A stretch of DNA of 64,000 nt from Zonotrichia leucophrys gambelii (Eukaryota; Chordata; Aves; Passeriformes; Passerellidae), in NCBI RefSeq assembly GCF_028769735.1, contig NC_088171.1, positions 133,471,033 to 133,535,032 of the forward strand. The letters are read 5' to 3'. Under the pieces are notes generated by a model that saw nothing but the letters and a program-made list of their open reading frames with translations, made no database searches and had not been told where the DNA came from. Made by a program: the position numbers and the translations under genes. Shown here piece after piece: positions 43,961-56,000 of this stretch. Position 1 is the stretch's first letter; each line of letters opens with the position of its first letter.

Positions 43961-46900
43961 TCAACAAAAACAAATCTTACAAGAAAAGTGAACATGGCAT
44001 ATAGCTTGTACAGAATTTTTTTCTTTCATGATGTCAGAGGGTTGCATATCTTGACAACTTTCTTTAGCTGGTTATGCCTGGAAGAATTGATGGAAACATT
44101 TGGCCTTTATGTGGGTCTGTGTCTGAACTTGTATGTCCCAAGGAGGTAAGTGGCTGCTTGAAATGCTGTGGAGCAGGGGTGAACAGCCAAGAAATGGGAG
44201 CGTCTGAGTGCAATTTGATGGAGCAGATGTTTCATCCCAGCGCTCCACAGCTGCCTCAAGGCTTTGTCTGGTGTCAGTCCTTTCCTAAATGAGTTTTCAT
44301 AATGAATTTATCTGTTAATTGACACATAAAAATCTATGTTAATATAACATTAAGGACCTATCTCATATTTGCAAATGCTAGGAAATTGAAGGGAAAAAAA
44401 AAGCTTAAGCTTGACTGTCACCAAGACTTACCTGCTGTGTTCCATGGGGGAGAAATCACTGATGCAGAAACACTTTACATACCGCAGAGTTAAACATCAC
44501 CTTTTTTTTTTTCCGGTCCTTTTTGACAACTGTTTGGGCAGAGGAAATACCTCCAACAACTAGTAATAGGTTTAGGAAGTGCTTATGACTTCAGGTACAG
44601 AACACTTCATTTGCTTCTATCTAATGTCCAGACTTGTGGCTTTGGTGGCACCAGAGTTGTCCACCGCTGACCTGACCAAGCAGTGAGGCATTTCCCTTAT
44701 CCCTTGCAGAAATATAGAGGTGCTTCGCATTGGTCGTTCCAGTGTTGGCAGAGAGCTAACATATTGCTAGTCCTCTTTTCATGGATAACCTAGGGCAGGT
44801 CCTTCAGTACAATAGCCCAGGTTTTGCTGTATGAGTTGAGAAGTGCAGAAACAACTTCCTTCTCAGGCTGGCAAAATTCACATCTGTCATTCTATCTTCA
44901 GGGTAAAAACCTTTCTACTGGTTGGTTGGGGTACCTTACAACAAAATTATGCCAAAAAGAGTTTAAGCCTTAACTGAGCTGCCTGGCAAAAGGAGACACT
45001 GTATTTTTGTGGCTGGGGAAGTCATAGGAGTGGGGAACTCCTGGGCACCATTCCCTCTTCCTAGGACAATATATGTATTTAATGTTAATCCACCATTATG
45101 AAGACCAGACCCCAGGAACTTAGATTGCCAGCTCATGCTCTCTGCTGTCTTTGCTCTTGTCACTAGTGAATCTTATTGCCCTCTTTTGTATGCAGCCAGA
45201 TAATGTCCACAGGAAGGAGAAATCCTGGAAGAGTTAAGGCACCTTCCTGAGGTAAGTCCAGACTTGGGCGCTGTAGATTTTAGCGGTCTGGAAACGCTTG
45301 GTTCAGGTTCTCAGACCGCACCGAGGTGCGCGCAGCCCAGGCAGGCAGGATGATGCCATTCTAGGCTGAGGCCATGTTTACAAAGACAGATTCAGCAGCT
45401 GTCCAAAGCCACAGGGATGTCACTCTCCTGATAAAAAGTGCAATATTGTCTCTGCCTGTGCTAACGCTTGGTTGCTCAGTGGGTCACAGTGGTCCTCTGT
45501 GTAGTGTCTGCACATCTCCAGGGCAGTACATCTCAGTGCAGCTCTCCTGAGTACTGAGAGTACTGCACTGTCTGGTTTGGCCTTTCCCTGCACAGACGGA
45601 GTGGAGGCACTCACCAAGGCACAGCATACAGGGTGCCCATAAAACTTTACCAACATTGCCCATAGCACACTGTTGATTAGCCCTAATGGACTGGTTATTC
45701 TAAAACTCTTATCCTAGCTTAGAATTAGTCTTTCAACTGAAAATTTTTCCATTTAACTTTCTTTTTGTTGCACACTTCTATCCTCTGCTAAATTTTCTTT
45801 GATGCATGACATGAATGCAGCTGCCAGTACCCCAGGTAGATCCTGGTGAAGTATCTGAATGGTGAAAATGATAGAGAAATGATTGAAGTGCTTTGAGCAC
45901 AGGGTTTGCAAGGGCTGCCCATAACATGTAGTGATCAAGGACCTCCCCATAGGAGTTTGTTCAAATTTTTGTGATCTGCCTCCCTTTCATCCAGCACCTC
46001 CATGCAGCCTGACATCCCAGCTGCATCCTTGCTTTTCAGCTTTTTCATTCATGTGCAGCATCACAGTCTTGTTCACTTGATTCTTTTTCTCCTGTACAAC
46101 TTCCTCCCATATTCTTCTGTCCACCCCAGCACCTTTCTCCTCCCAGTCCCATGCATGGCTGAGAGTCTCACAGCCCACCAGCATCTTAGCCCTGGTCTCC
46201 AGCTCTGCATCTGCAGCATTTCACTTGTATTTTGATCACTTCTGCAGCCACTAGTGCTCTGCAGTCTGTAGAGGAGCTTGTCTCCTGCCAGAAGAGAGGC
46301 AGAAGGAAGCAGCAAAGTGAGCCATCCCCAGGTCTGCAGAGCAGCACGGGTCACCTACAACACTGTCTCTATTTCATGGGGTTGGGAACTGAAGATGAGG
46401 TATACTGGAGACCTCTGAAATCAGGGCAGTAATGGAGTCAGGCCAGCACCAAACCTGAGCTGTGATCAGCAGATTTAAACACAATTTTATTACTAAAAAA
46501 CAGATAAAAATTATCACAAATTGCATATTGCAAATGTAATATTCCAAAACATGCTTCAAATCTGGAAGCACTCCAGAATCAAAAAAGTGCTTTTTTTTTT
46601 TTTTTTGGTAACAGATAAGTTATAGTTGCTCTTGTTCTTTCAAAACATAACTTCCTTTATGATGGAGGTATTCTGAATTAAGATTTTGGTTATAGGAACC
46701 AAGCTAAACCAGAAAATAATGAAATTCTTGAGATGCAAAAATGGTCACAGAGAAAGAGAGAAGAGGAAAAGGAACTTGAAGCAAAATGCTGAGGGTTTTT
46801 GAAATTATTAATTTATACTGGAATATAAACTACACACTCTGTAGTATCAACTCACAATTCCAATACTGTTGCTGTGAACTCAGAGAGACTTTATTTCCAG

Positions 46901-49751
46901 ACCCAATGAGCAGCACACATTTTTTACTATACTATCTGAGCCTGCAAATCAGAGCAAATGTGCAAAAAAGCACCTTCCCCGAAATCTTAAAACTATTAGT
47001 TGCAAGTAACAATTAAGGGAGTAGATAATTTTGCCTCTCAAATGAAATATAAAACAGTGTGTCCAAATTAGTGACATTTGTTTTGTGGGATATAAGTGAA
47101 TGTACAGTGTACAGCTTAATTCAGCATTGCAGAGTTTTCAAGAATTCCTACAATTTTGCTGTGTTTTTAAACTGCGACAATATCACAGTCAAAGCACAAT
47201 GGGAATGAGAACACTTCTCCTCATTGAGTCAATCAGAGCAACAACATAAGCCACTCTCTTGGTTCTTCTTAAATATTAGCCACCTGAATTTATCCAGCAC
47301 AAAAGACCTCTTTACTGGAAAACACACGAGAAAAAGCAGATATTTCTCTGCTTTTGCATGTCATACTCTTCAGAACTGCTGTGCAGCCAAAGGATTCCCA
47401 GTAGGGAAGGACTTGCACTTCAAGTTACCTTTCAAGTTCCTGGTGAGAGCTGATCTTCAACTTCTACATGCTCATTCTGAGAATAAAAATTATGATATTT
47501 TCTGTTCTCTCACCCCAAAGAAAGAGAACTTGGATATTTCCTTGCTATTGTCTGAGTTTAATTGGAAAGGAGAGCTCTAAAAAATAGCCTAGCTCTAGAC
47601 AATAGCCTATGTCATCAAGATTAAGAATATTTAGCTGTCTAGCATCTAGGAATTTATGGAACTGTAAATTGTTTATACTTTTTCATACTGCTGTAAAATC
47701 AAAAAAATGTAGCAGTTGCATTCATTTTTGTAGAAGCAAATGCTTTCATAAATTACTAGGCTTGAAAAATTAAGCTGCTACATTCAGGGCCATAGTTTTA
47801 AAGATATGTCAATCCATTTTTCATTAATGTCATTACAGTTATTGGGAGGTGGTGGGAAGGTTTGCCCATCATTTCCTCTCTACTGGGATAAGCCACAGAC
47901 TGTACATAAGCAGTGCCGTCAGTATGTGCCAGTTGGATATGAGGTGCACCATCTGTAGATGCAAATGACAATTTAAAAAAGACATATTCAAATGACTGTG
48001 CATGCAAAGAGGCAATACTGGGGAAATTGGACCAAGATTTCTGTATTTCTCATAGAGGTAAAAATGTGTTACATGCCATACTCCTGTAAGAGCTGTGAGG
48101 AATTAAAACTTATGAATGTAAGGCAAATTCTCTTTTTTCATTGTTAAGATCTAATACATTTTGAGGTTGGAGAAGGCAGCATATCTCCTAACAAAGTGGC
48201 TAGTACAGAATGTAAAAAAAGAGAATTGAAATAATGAGGGCTTTTTCCTCCTTCTACATGCAAATTGTCTCATATTCCAATTTATTTCAGTATAAATTTA
48301 TTCTTGCATATGCTAATACATGGAATCAGAAAAAGAAAAAATATTTAAATGCATTATAAAACATATGGAAACATACAGATTATGTGATCTTTAGTAAAAT
48401 CTATCTTAATGATGAAGGCACCATTTAGCATGCACTCTGGAACTGCGCTCCTTCATTTATTTATGAGTTCCTCTAGACAAAGAAAGTATCTTCCAAAAAT
48501 AGGAATACCACATTTTCAAGGCATACTGTGTATTTTATTTTTGAAACTAGTAAATGTCAAACAGTATTCATACACAGTATTGACACATTAATGTTTTCAT
48601 TCAACAGTGAAGATACCTTTCCTTGTTACATTATATATTTATGACACACAGAGCTGTCAAATAAATTATGTCAAAGCAGCTACAGCCAGACCTTGTGACA
48701 CTTGAATCATAGAATCAGGGCAAATAACCTTTAAAATGAAAGACATATGACAAGAATTAGAAACATTTAATTTGCATAAATGTAATGTTAACAGTCTTTT
48801 CCTTATTACATATTTTATGCCTAATTTTTAATTGCCTTTATATTCACTCTCTAACATCAGTTTGCTCTCTCTTTTTTTCCTCATTGCTTGCTTTGTTTTG
48901 GAATGTGTGAAACAAATTCTGTAAGCGCATATGATCAGATCACCATTTTAATATACTCTGGTTATCAAATCTTAAATGTTGAGAAAAACTCTTTACTCAC
49001 ATGATATACTATTTAAAATGTAGAATAAGTTCCTAAAAATAACTAAAAATTCCTAAACACATCAACTAAATGTATAATCTCTGATAACTTTGGACCACCT
49101 CTGCAAAAAAAACATTGTATTTAGGTTCTCCTATGAAGTGCAGAATACACCAAATGTGCAGAATTGAAGCACTGATTTGCAAAAGCTTGGTGACTCATAC
49201 ACACTGAATTTTGCAATATAAAGTCTGAGCATGTAAGTATCCATACAAGAAGCAAAGTGAGTGGTTAGATTTTCAGAATTGCTTACCAAGAGTAGTAAAC
49301 TCATTAGTTTCATTACTTGAAACCCGTTTGCAAATGAGAGACTTCCTCAAGCCTCTCTGGCAGATGCAGTCTCTCTCTTGCTTTAGAAATCACTGAGGAC
49401 AGAGAAACTCCACAGTTTGCTCTTACTGCTAACACTGCAGAAGCTCACAGATGTAACCACACTTGATAAAACTTTGCATTATTCTGAAAAGTCCCTAGGG
49501 ATGTTCAAGCAAACAAGGCTGAAGGTACAAAGATGAATGTCTGCAGCAGCAGGGCACAAATAACTTAACCCCTTATTGTTCCTGACTGTAATTCCCAACT
49601 CCATTGGGATAGTGTGGCCAGGCCTGCACAGCCATAAGGACACACAGACTTTGTGCAGGCTCTTTGCTACAGAATGAGTTTGGCTTCCTTGGCCTTTCTG
49701 GGTCAGAAGAATAAGTACGGTTTATTGTAATTAAGATATTCTTTTATAATA
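43961..49751. other. intergenic, nothing coding recognised
   Basis: Unique-looking sequence right of the solo LTR. It includes an 8-bp GC-rich inverted repeat at 45283-45290 and 45312-45319 and a T16 run near 46591. Overlapping frames near 45.9-46.4 kb on both strands show no family match. Confidence 0.55.
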
Positions 49752-49826
49752 ACAGCAATTGGACTAGATGATGCCTGTTGGTTTCTTTCAAATGTTACTC
49801 TATTCTATTTAATTCTATTCCGTTCC
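49752..49826 (+). mobile_element. short CR1 3'-end fragment
   Basis: Reads caattggactagatgatgcctg, then ttggtttctttcaaatgttactctattctatttaattctattcc. This matches the end of avian CR1 (ttggactagatgatctttagaggtcc...attctatgattctat) with decay in the terminal repeats. Confidence 0.7.
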
Positions 49827-51176
49827 AGTAAAGCTAATTGTGATGTTTTGGGTTCCATGTATTTACATAATAATTCTGAGAGCCAGAGGAAAGCCAGTGG
49901 ACAGTCTGCATAAAAAAGCATTGAGAGAAGGGTAGAAATTGATAGTGGGGATTGCCTCCAAAGCTTAATCCAGAAGTTTTAAGGTGTTTCCTTAAATCCT
50001 CACCAAAGAATTAAACAGTTGTCCGTTGAGTCTGTCAGTGGCAAAAACACACCATCAATAGGGATTTGCAAAGAGCAACTCGGGGAAGACATGAAGCAAC
50101 TCCCTTCCCATCAGCAGACCAACCATGACCTGGCAGTCCACGAGGTCTGATGGCAATGGTCTCCTGGACATTTGAAGGCAGGCCAGGTGCAGTCACATGT
50201 TTTAGTAAACTTCAGTAGCTCAGAAGAGTGGGTGGTGGAGAAATGGAAACTGTGTCAGTGGTTTGTAATTTGAAATTTGTTCTTCCAAGTCAATGGTAAA
50301 AAAGAAATAATACTCCATCCCCCACTGCTCATAGTTGTATAGAGCAGCTCTGTTTTGACAGAGCTTAAACTCAGTACAGGTATTTTAGAAGAAATTCAAA
50401 GGGCAGCTATCTTCACATGCCCCTTAAACACTGTTCTGCTGAGAAACAACTATCCTAAGTGATGCCACTTGCCAGACAGGGTATGTAATTAACAATACAT
50501 GCTCTCAGAAACAGAAAGTTATGTAGACTAATTATATATAGCAAAATAGATTGCAGAAATATTATCCCAAATCCCAGTGTTGGAAGGTTGGAGCTAATGG
50601 GAGATAAATGTTCATCCCTAAACCAGTCATTAAACTGATCAAAAATTATTCCTATTGAAAGCAATAAAAATTAGAAGCTATTTTGATAAGCACTACAAAA
50701 TTGATTATTAAATGCAAAAGGTTTCTTAAAAGGCTAATACTACAAGGAATTTTAAAAGCATCTGTGTTGTTCCATTTACAAGATCATTCAGAATAAAGTG
50801 AAAGTCTCCTGAAAAGTGATGTTATCTTTGCTAAAGACTCTTTTTAACAATTTCATTAATCAACTAATCTATAAATTTTCAGAAAAAACATTCAGCTGAC
50901 AAAGAACAAATGCTGAACCTAGTAGAAAAGATACCATTTATTCATTTATTCAGTTTGCAGTTAAGTAGAAATCTCCATTCAGCTGTGACATAAAATTGAT
51001 GCTTCTGTGATTAAAGGACATTGTAAATAGTTTTTAAAGTGTTAATAAATTACTGAAACTGTTTCAAGAAATTATTAATCAAATGTTATAGCCTGTTACT
51101 GAGTCCAGTGATGTAATGAGCCATTTGCAGTCAACTATAGCATCTGAAATTAATGTGCTTGGGACAATATACAGAA
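49827..51176. other. region beyond the likely SLC26A7 mRNA end
   Basis: AT-rich. It has two more minus-strand AATAAA hexamers (50937-50942 and 50945-50950) that could serve as distal poly(A) signals. Nothing else recognised. Confidence 0.5.
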
Positions 51177-51182
51177 TTTATT
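51177..51182 (-). promoter_or_regulatory. candidate poly(A) signal for SLC26A7
   Basis: A perfect AATAAA on the minus strand about 1.6 kb past the TGA at 52787. It is the first perfect hexamer I noticed downstream of the gene. Further copies lie at 50945-50950 and 50937-50942. Placement of the true mRNA end is inference. Confidence 0.35.
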
Positions 51183-52786
51183 TCTCCTGCATATAATGAG
51201 TTTCTCACTTATCAGCCTTTTGCATAGTAATTACCAAAGCAGTCTCAAAAGAACTTGTACAGAACATTTCTAGTCCTCTGTGGGACAAAGCAGGGAATAA
51301 CTACAAGAGTCACTCATAATTGAAAGGGCAAGAAACCCCACGGCTCTCTCCCATTATCATCTACTAGTGTGGAGTGACCAAGACTTGAGGAAAAGCATAT
51401 CAATGTCTTAACTATGCAGAGATGCAGAAGTCACTCCATGAGCCACTTCATCTCCCACGGGCATCAGCTTTGGGCAGAGAGAGCAGGGAGGGTCCAGACA
51501 AGCATACAGATGTAACTGCTGCTGAAAACAGAAGGCTTAGAGCTAGATTTTGCCTATATGTGTCAGCTGCACAAAGCCTCCTTGTACTTCCCTCCTCTCT
51601 GTAGTGTAAGATGGCTGTTACAGATGTGCCATATTCATTTATCTATAGCTTCCATAGATTTTTTTAAGTTGGTGAAAAAAACCAAAACCCCCTACTTCTT
51701 TTCTCATTTGTTGATTCCTTTTTGCTCAATTCACATTTGACTGCTGGTGTCCACATAAGGGAACAAAGGTAAGAGGAGAAAAATCATACATAGAATCATA
51801 GAATGGCCTAGGTTTTAAAGGCCCTAAAGATCATCTGGTTCCATCACCCTGCCAAGTGCAGGGACACCTTCCACTAGAACAAGCTGCTAAAAGCTCCATC
51901 CAACCTCACCTTGGACACTTCCAGAGTCAGGGCATCCATAACTTCTCTGGGCAAACTGTTCAGTGCCTCAGCATTGTCACAGTGAAGAATTCTTCTTCTA
52001 ATATCTAGTCTAAACCTACTGTCTTCCAGTTTGAAGCCATCCCCTTGTCCTATCACCACATGCTCTTGCAAATAGTCTCTCTCCATGTTTCTTGTAGGCT
52101 CCCTTCAGGTACTGGAAGGCTTTAATATGTTGCCAAATAACATGATAGCTGTGTGATAGTATGATCAAATACAATTGCTGATAACCCATAAATACAAACC
52201 AAGTACTCAACCTGTGAGTTCCACCATCCACTTTGTGTGCTCACACACAGTAAGTATACTGCACATCACATCAGGATTGTGGCTGAAATGTGGCCCACAC
52301 CTCATGTGCCACTACAGTCACCTTTCAGCTTCCTCAGCTGAAGATTTCAACACCAAACAAATCACAGCTCAAAGTAGAAATGCAGACTGGAAAAAATGTG
52401 GAAAAATGCTGGAAAAAAGAGTAAGTTTTGGAAAAATATTACCAGTTTTTCCTCTTCAGACTGAGACTAAAGAATACCTGTGGCTTTGAAAATGTAGCAA
52501 ACCATAATAGCACAAGAAAACAAATATAGAGGGAGGCAATCCAGTGTTCTTAGTCAACATGTATCTGACTTTTCTGCATAGACTTGTGAGTTCTCCCACT
52601 GGTCTGAGCAGGCATTAAAAAGCATACAAAACCAAGTACAAAAAGTGAAAGCATATGATATTTGTGATGCTGTTACTGCAAATAGCTGTACTGAACAGAG
52701 GAAAGAGTAAGAACAGCCATTAGAAAATGTATGCATTGGTATATGCCTTGCTGCAGATACTGTATCAATTGTACTCTTTTAAGAAT
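51183..52786 (-). other. likely 3' UTR or 3' flank of SLC26A7
   Basis: No coding potential. It contains a CR1 fragment (51791-52133) in the same orientation as the gene. If the transcript ends at the AATAAA near 51.18 kb, this CR1 would be part of the mRNA. Confidence 0.4.
51791..52133 (-). mobile_element. CR1 LINE fragment, 3' end
   Basis: On the plus strand it begins TAGAATCATAGAATGG, the reverse complement of the CR1 3' terminal repeat. It continues with typical avian CR1 text: cctaaagatcatctggttcc, cacctccactag-like, tccaacctcaccttggacact, and gaattcttcttctaatatctagtctaaacc. It is 5'-truncated as usual for CR1 and lies just downstream of the SLC26A7 stop codon, in the gene's sense. Confidence 0.92.
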
Positions 52787-53002
52787 TCATGTCTCTATTC
52801 CATACACAAAACTACAGATGAATATTACAACTAATGTTCCAATAGAAGATACTAAATGAATACACCTAACTGGTAAACACAGTACCTTGTGTCTGCTTTC
52901 TAATAATTTGTATATAAATGTATATAAAAAATATTTTATAAAACCACTATAGAACAATTGCATAAAAATTCTCTGAGTGATCACAGCTGAAAGATTTTCT
53001 CT
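52787..53002 (-). CDS. SLC26A7: SLC26A7 probable last coding exon (C-terminal tail, frame uncertain)
   Basis: After acceptor acctttcag the exon begins AGAGAAAATCTT. Joined in phase 0 to the previous exon it reads RENLSAV, matching the human tail NKNLSKL residue by residue, but then leaves the human frame. It runs 71 codons to a TGA at 52787, with two hydrophobic stretches that look more like translated UTR than a conserved tail. If the acceptor two bases later is used (start 53000), the frame instead gives [17 protein letters not shown] and a TAG ending at 52947. That keeps the DHSE of the human C-terminus. An acceptor four bases later gives only KIFQL. The exon itself is well supported; the true stop is not. 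Confidence 0.6.
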   Translation of the reverse strand, partial: RENLSAVITQRIFMQLFYSGFIKYFLYTFIYKLLESRHKVLCLPVRCIHLVSSIGTLVVIFICSFVYGIET

Positions 53003-56000
53003 CTGAAAGGTAGATCTGTCGTTACTGAATGTACTAAATATATATGGTATACAAAAGATCATCTATGAGATCCGCTGGAGAAAAAAGTGAAGGAGAAGCC
53101 ATGTTGTAGTTCATTTTGAATATGAGCAGATGAAACTCGCTATGCTCAATGGGTGGGCATCACAATTCACTCTGTTCACTGAACTTGCTGTAATTCTAAA
53201 ATGACAGAAACAGAAAAAAAAGCATTATAATGTTTTCCTAGAATATAAAGTAAAATTAGGATATGAAGGAGTGCTAGCTTGAAAACACCACTAATATTTA
53301 AAAAAGTTTTTTGTGATTAAAAAATGTTATTTAAGATTAACTGCATAAAGTAATAGGCAAGTATCCTACCAATTTATAAACATAAAAATGAGAACAACAC
53401 ATTTTCATTGGAGCATGTAGATAAGAATATCTTTTTTGAACAGCAGCAGAGATGAAAATGGACCACAAAGCCCTCTTACCTCTACCTTTCTGACAGTGGA
53501 AGACTATTTCCTGCTATATGGGGAAGCTGAAATGTGAATCAGAACAAATCTAACTTTCTGTTAGTCTCCAGCTCCTTCCTCGTATTTTTTTCTATCCTAT
53601 TCTGCCTATTCTGTCATGTTAACACTGAAGAGTACTACTGACCTCAGCACCTTAAAAAGGCACAGGAGGAGTACATAGACTGGCAGCTACAGTGTGCTGC
53701 TGCTATTGCAGTCACCCTGCCTTTTCACTCCTGTCCACCTTATCTTCAGGTGTTCAACACAATGAATACATAAAAATCCCTGAAGCACATGCTGTGAATA
53801 TTCTGAAGAAGCACCAGCAGTATACGTACACTGTTCATGATTACATTTAAAATTTGAGTTTGCATGTAAGCCTTTCAGACTAAACAGCTAAGCCACTAGG
53901 TTTGACTTGCCTAGCAGCTCTGATAGAAACAAGTAATCAGTTCCTTAAAAAGTGCACTTTGAATTTTAACGCCCCCTTTTCATCATGAACATTTGTCCTG
54001 GTCTATCCATGTTTCACTTCCATAAAATAGGAATGCTGGTACATAACTATCTTACAAGAATGTTAGGAAAGTTAATAATGTCAATATAAAAAGCAGACAT
54101 TTTATAACCCACCGATCATTCTAATTCATCTAATCAGACCCAGACAAAATATACAATAGCCAACCCCATTATTTTTGCCCTGCAGTTATCATTTCAACAA
54201 ATTATTTTTTGTAGGACAACATAATGAAAAATGTTGAAAAGCGCTGAAGAGAACATGTTTTTCTGGTCAATTCACAAGACCAACTATGCCAGCTCACCTT
54301 AATCTGGATAAATCAATGGAAAGTGGTTTTGTCCATAGGCAAGTCTGATTTAATTAGTTAAATACAAAGTGAAGAACAAAAGACAAACGACCAAACCACA
54401 GACCATGATGAGTTTAATGTCTCTTGGAGAAGGCTCTGAGCCAAGCTCTAGCCAAGTTTGAATCATAAATAAAACCATGGGAAAGCACACTGCTTTTAAT
54501 GGACACTCACTTGCACTGCCATGACAGTGGAAAAGAATCACATAGTTCAAGAGGAAAGTCCAGGTTTACAATCTTTTTAAAAAGGAATGCAGGAATCATT
54601 GAACAAGTAAATAGATGCTCAAGCCTCCCTTCTCCCTCTTGCTCTCTCTTCTACCTTGTGCAATTCCCCTCTTTCCACCAGTGAGCCAACACAACGAGGT
54701 ACAGTGCAGGGCAGAGACAAAATTTCTAACTCAAACCAAACCAGCTGGGGATCCAGAACCGTTTCAGTCCGACCAGTGCTCTGATGTGTGAAGAGCTTCA
54801 AGCATCCCAGGCTGAGAAACAGGAGTGTTGTTTCAGTAATGCAGAAGAGGCTGTGAGTTAATTTGTCTCACTGAGGGGCCGTGTTAGGTGTTTCTAGATG
54901 ACATAAATCTTTCCAGTGGAGAATGAGCCCAGATTAAAGCACCACAACACAGCTCCTCTGGATCTATCATAGAAGATGGAGATGTTGTTGCAAAAGTAGA
55001 TGTGGTGATGGGAAGAGAGTGCTAGCAGCAAAAAATGGAAAACTGCATTTCTCAGCCTGAGGACTAGTTGTAGATTACAGATAAAAGATTTCTACATAAA
55101 AGGTTCACTGGGTGAGTAATACTTTCCCAGACTTTAACAAATTGCTGTGAGCATCCAAGAAGCCCTCCAGGCTTCACCTACTCCTGCTTGTAAGTCTTAC
55201 CCTGTGAATCGGAATGGCATCAATTGCTGAAGAAATAGATTCAAAAAATACAGGATTTTCAGAGTCAAGATTTCCACCATACTGCATTGCTTTTATCAAG
55301 GAACCTGCAGTAAAACAAACACATGAGCACTGAGAAGATGGTGAAGATATATAAACCATCATGCTAAAATTTTTACTGTAAGCTGATACTTGCCTTTGCA
55401 GTGTGCTAGCAACACATCGATGTATCTGTTTTTACAGTCCACGTAAATCTATGTTTGAAGACAAGAAATTAAGAAAAAAAAACTGTTTAAAATACCAACA
55501 GGGAAGAAAGTTCTCAAAAAGCCCACATTCAAGGTAGGCAGAGCCCGGAGCACTGCTGCAGCAGCTGTACTGCCAGCAGCCACCAGAGCGAGCCCTTCTA
55601 TAATGCAAACATCACCAAGCCACATTTATTTCCTGTCACTGCTTCACAGTATTCTACAGCTCTGCTGAGAATTAAAACTGAATTTGAGTAATAATTTTGC
55701 AGTTTCTGACTGTATTTTTTAGGGGTATTATTTCCACTTATCTTTTTTCAGTCCTTACCATATGCTTACTTCCAGTCCACACAGACAGGACTCAGACCTA
55801 GGAAACTTTGAGACTTATATCAAAAAAGCACCACAGTTATCATGCTGCATTGAGCAGTAAGTTGTTCTTTATTATTTCTTTGAAAATGTTCAGCTCCCCA
55901 GAGACAAAATATTAATAAGATAGAAAACAAAATCAAACCAAAACAAAACCGGAAAAAAAGGTGAAAATAACTCTAAAAGCAGAGTAGGGAATTCTCCTGC

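Noticed and set aside
43661..44149. 162-codon plus-strand frame
   Set aside because: It starts inside the solo LTR and runs into the right flank, with no gag, pol or env similarity.
48706..48722. GAATCATAGAATCAG as another CR1 end
   Set aside because: Only about 15 bp match and the flanks show no CR1 text, so it is too short to support.
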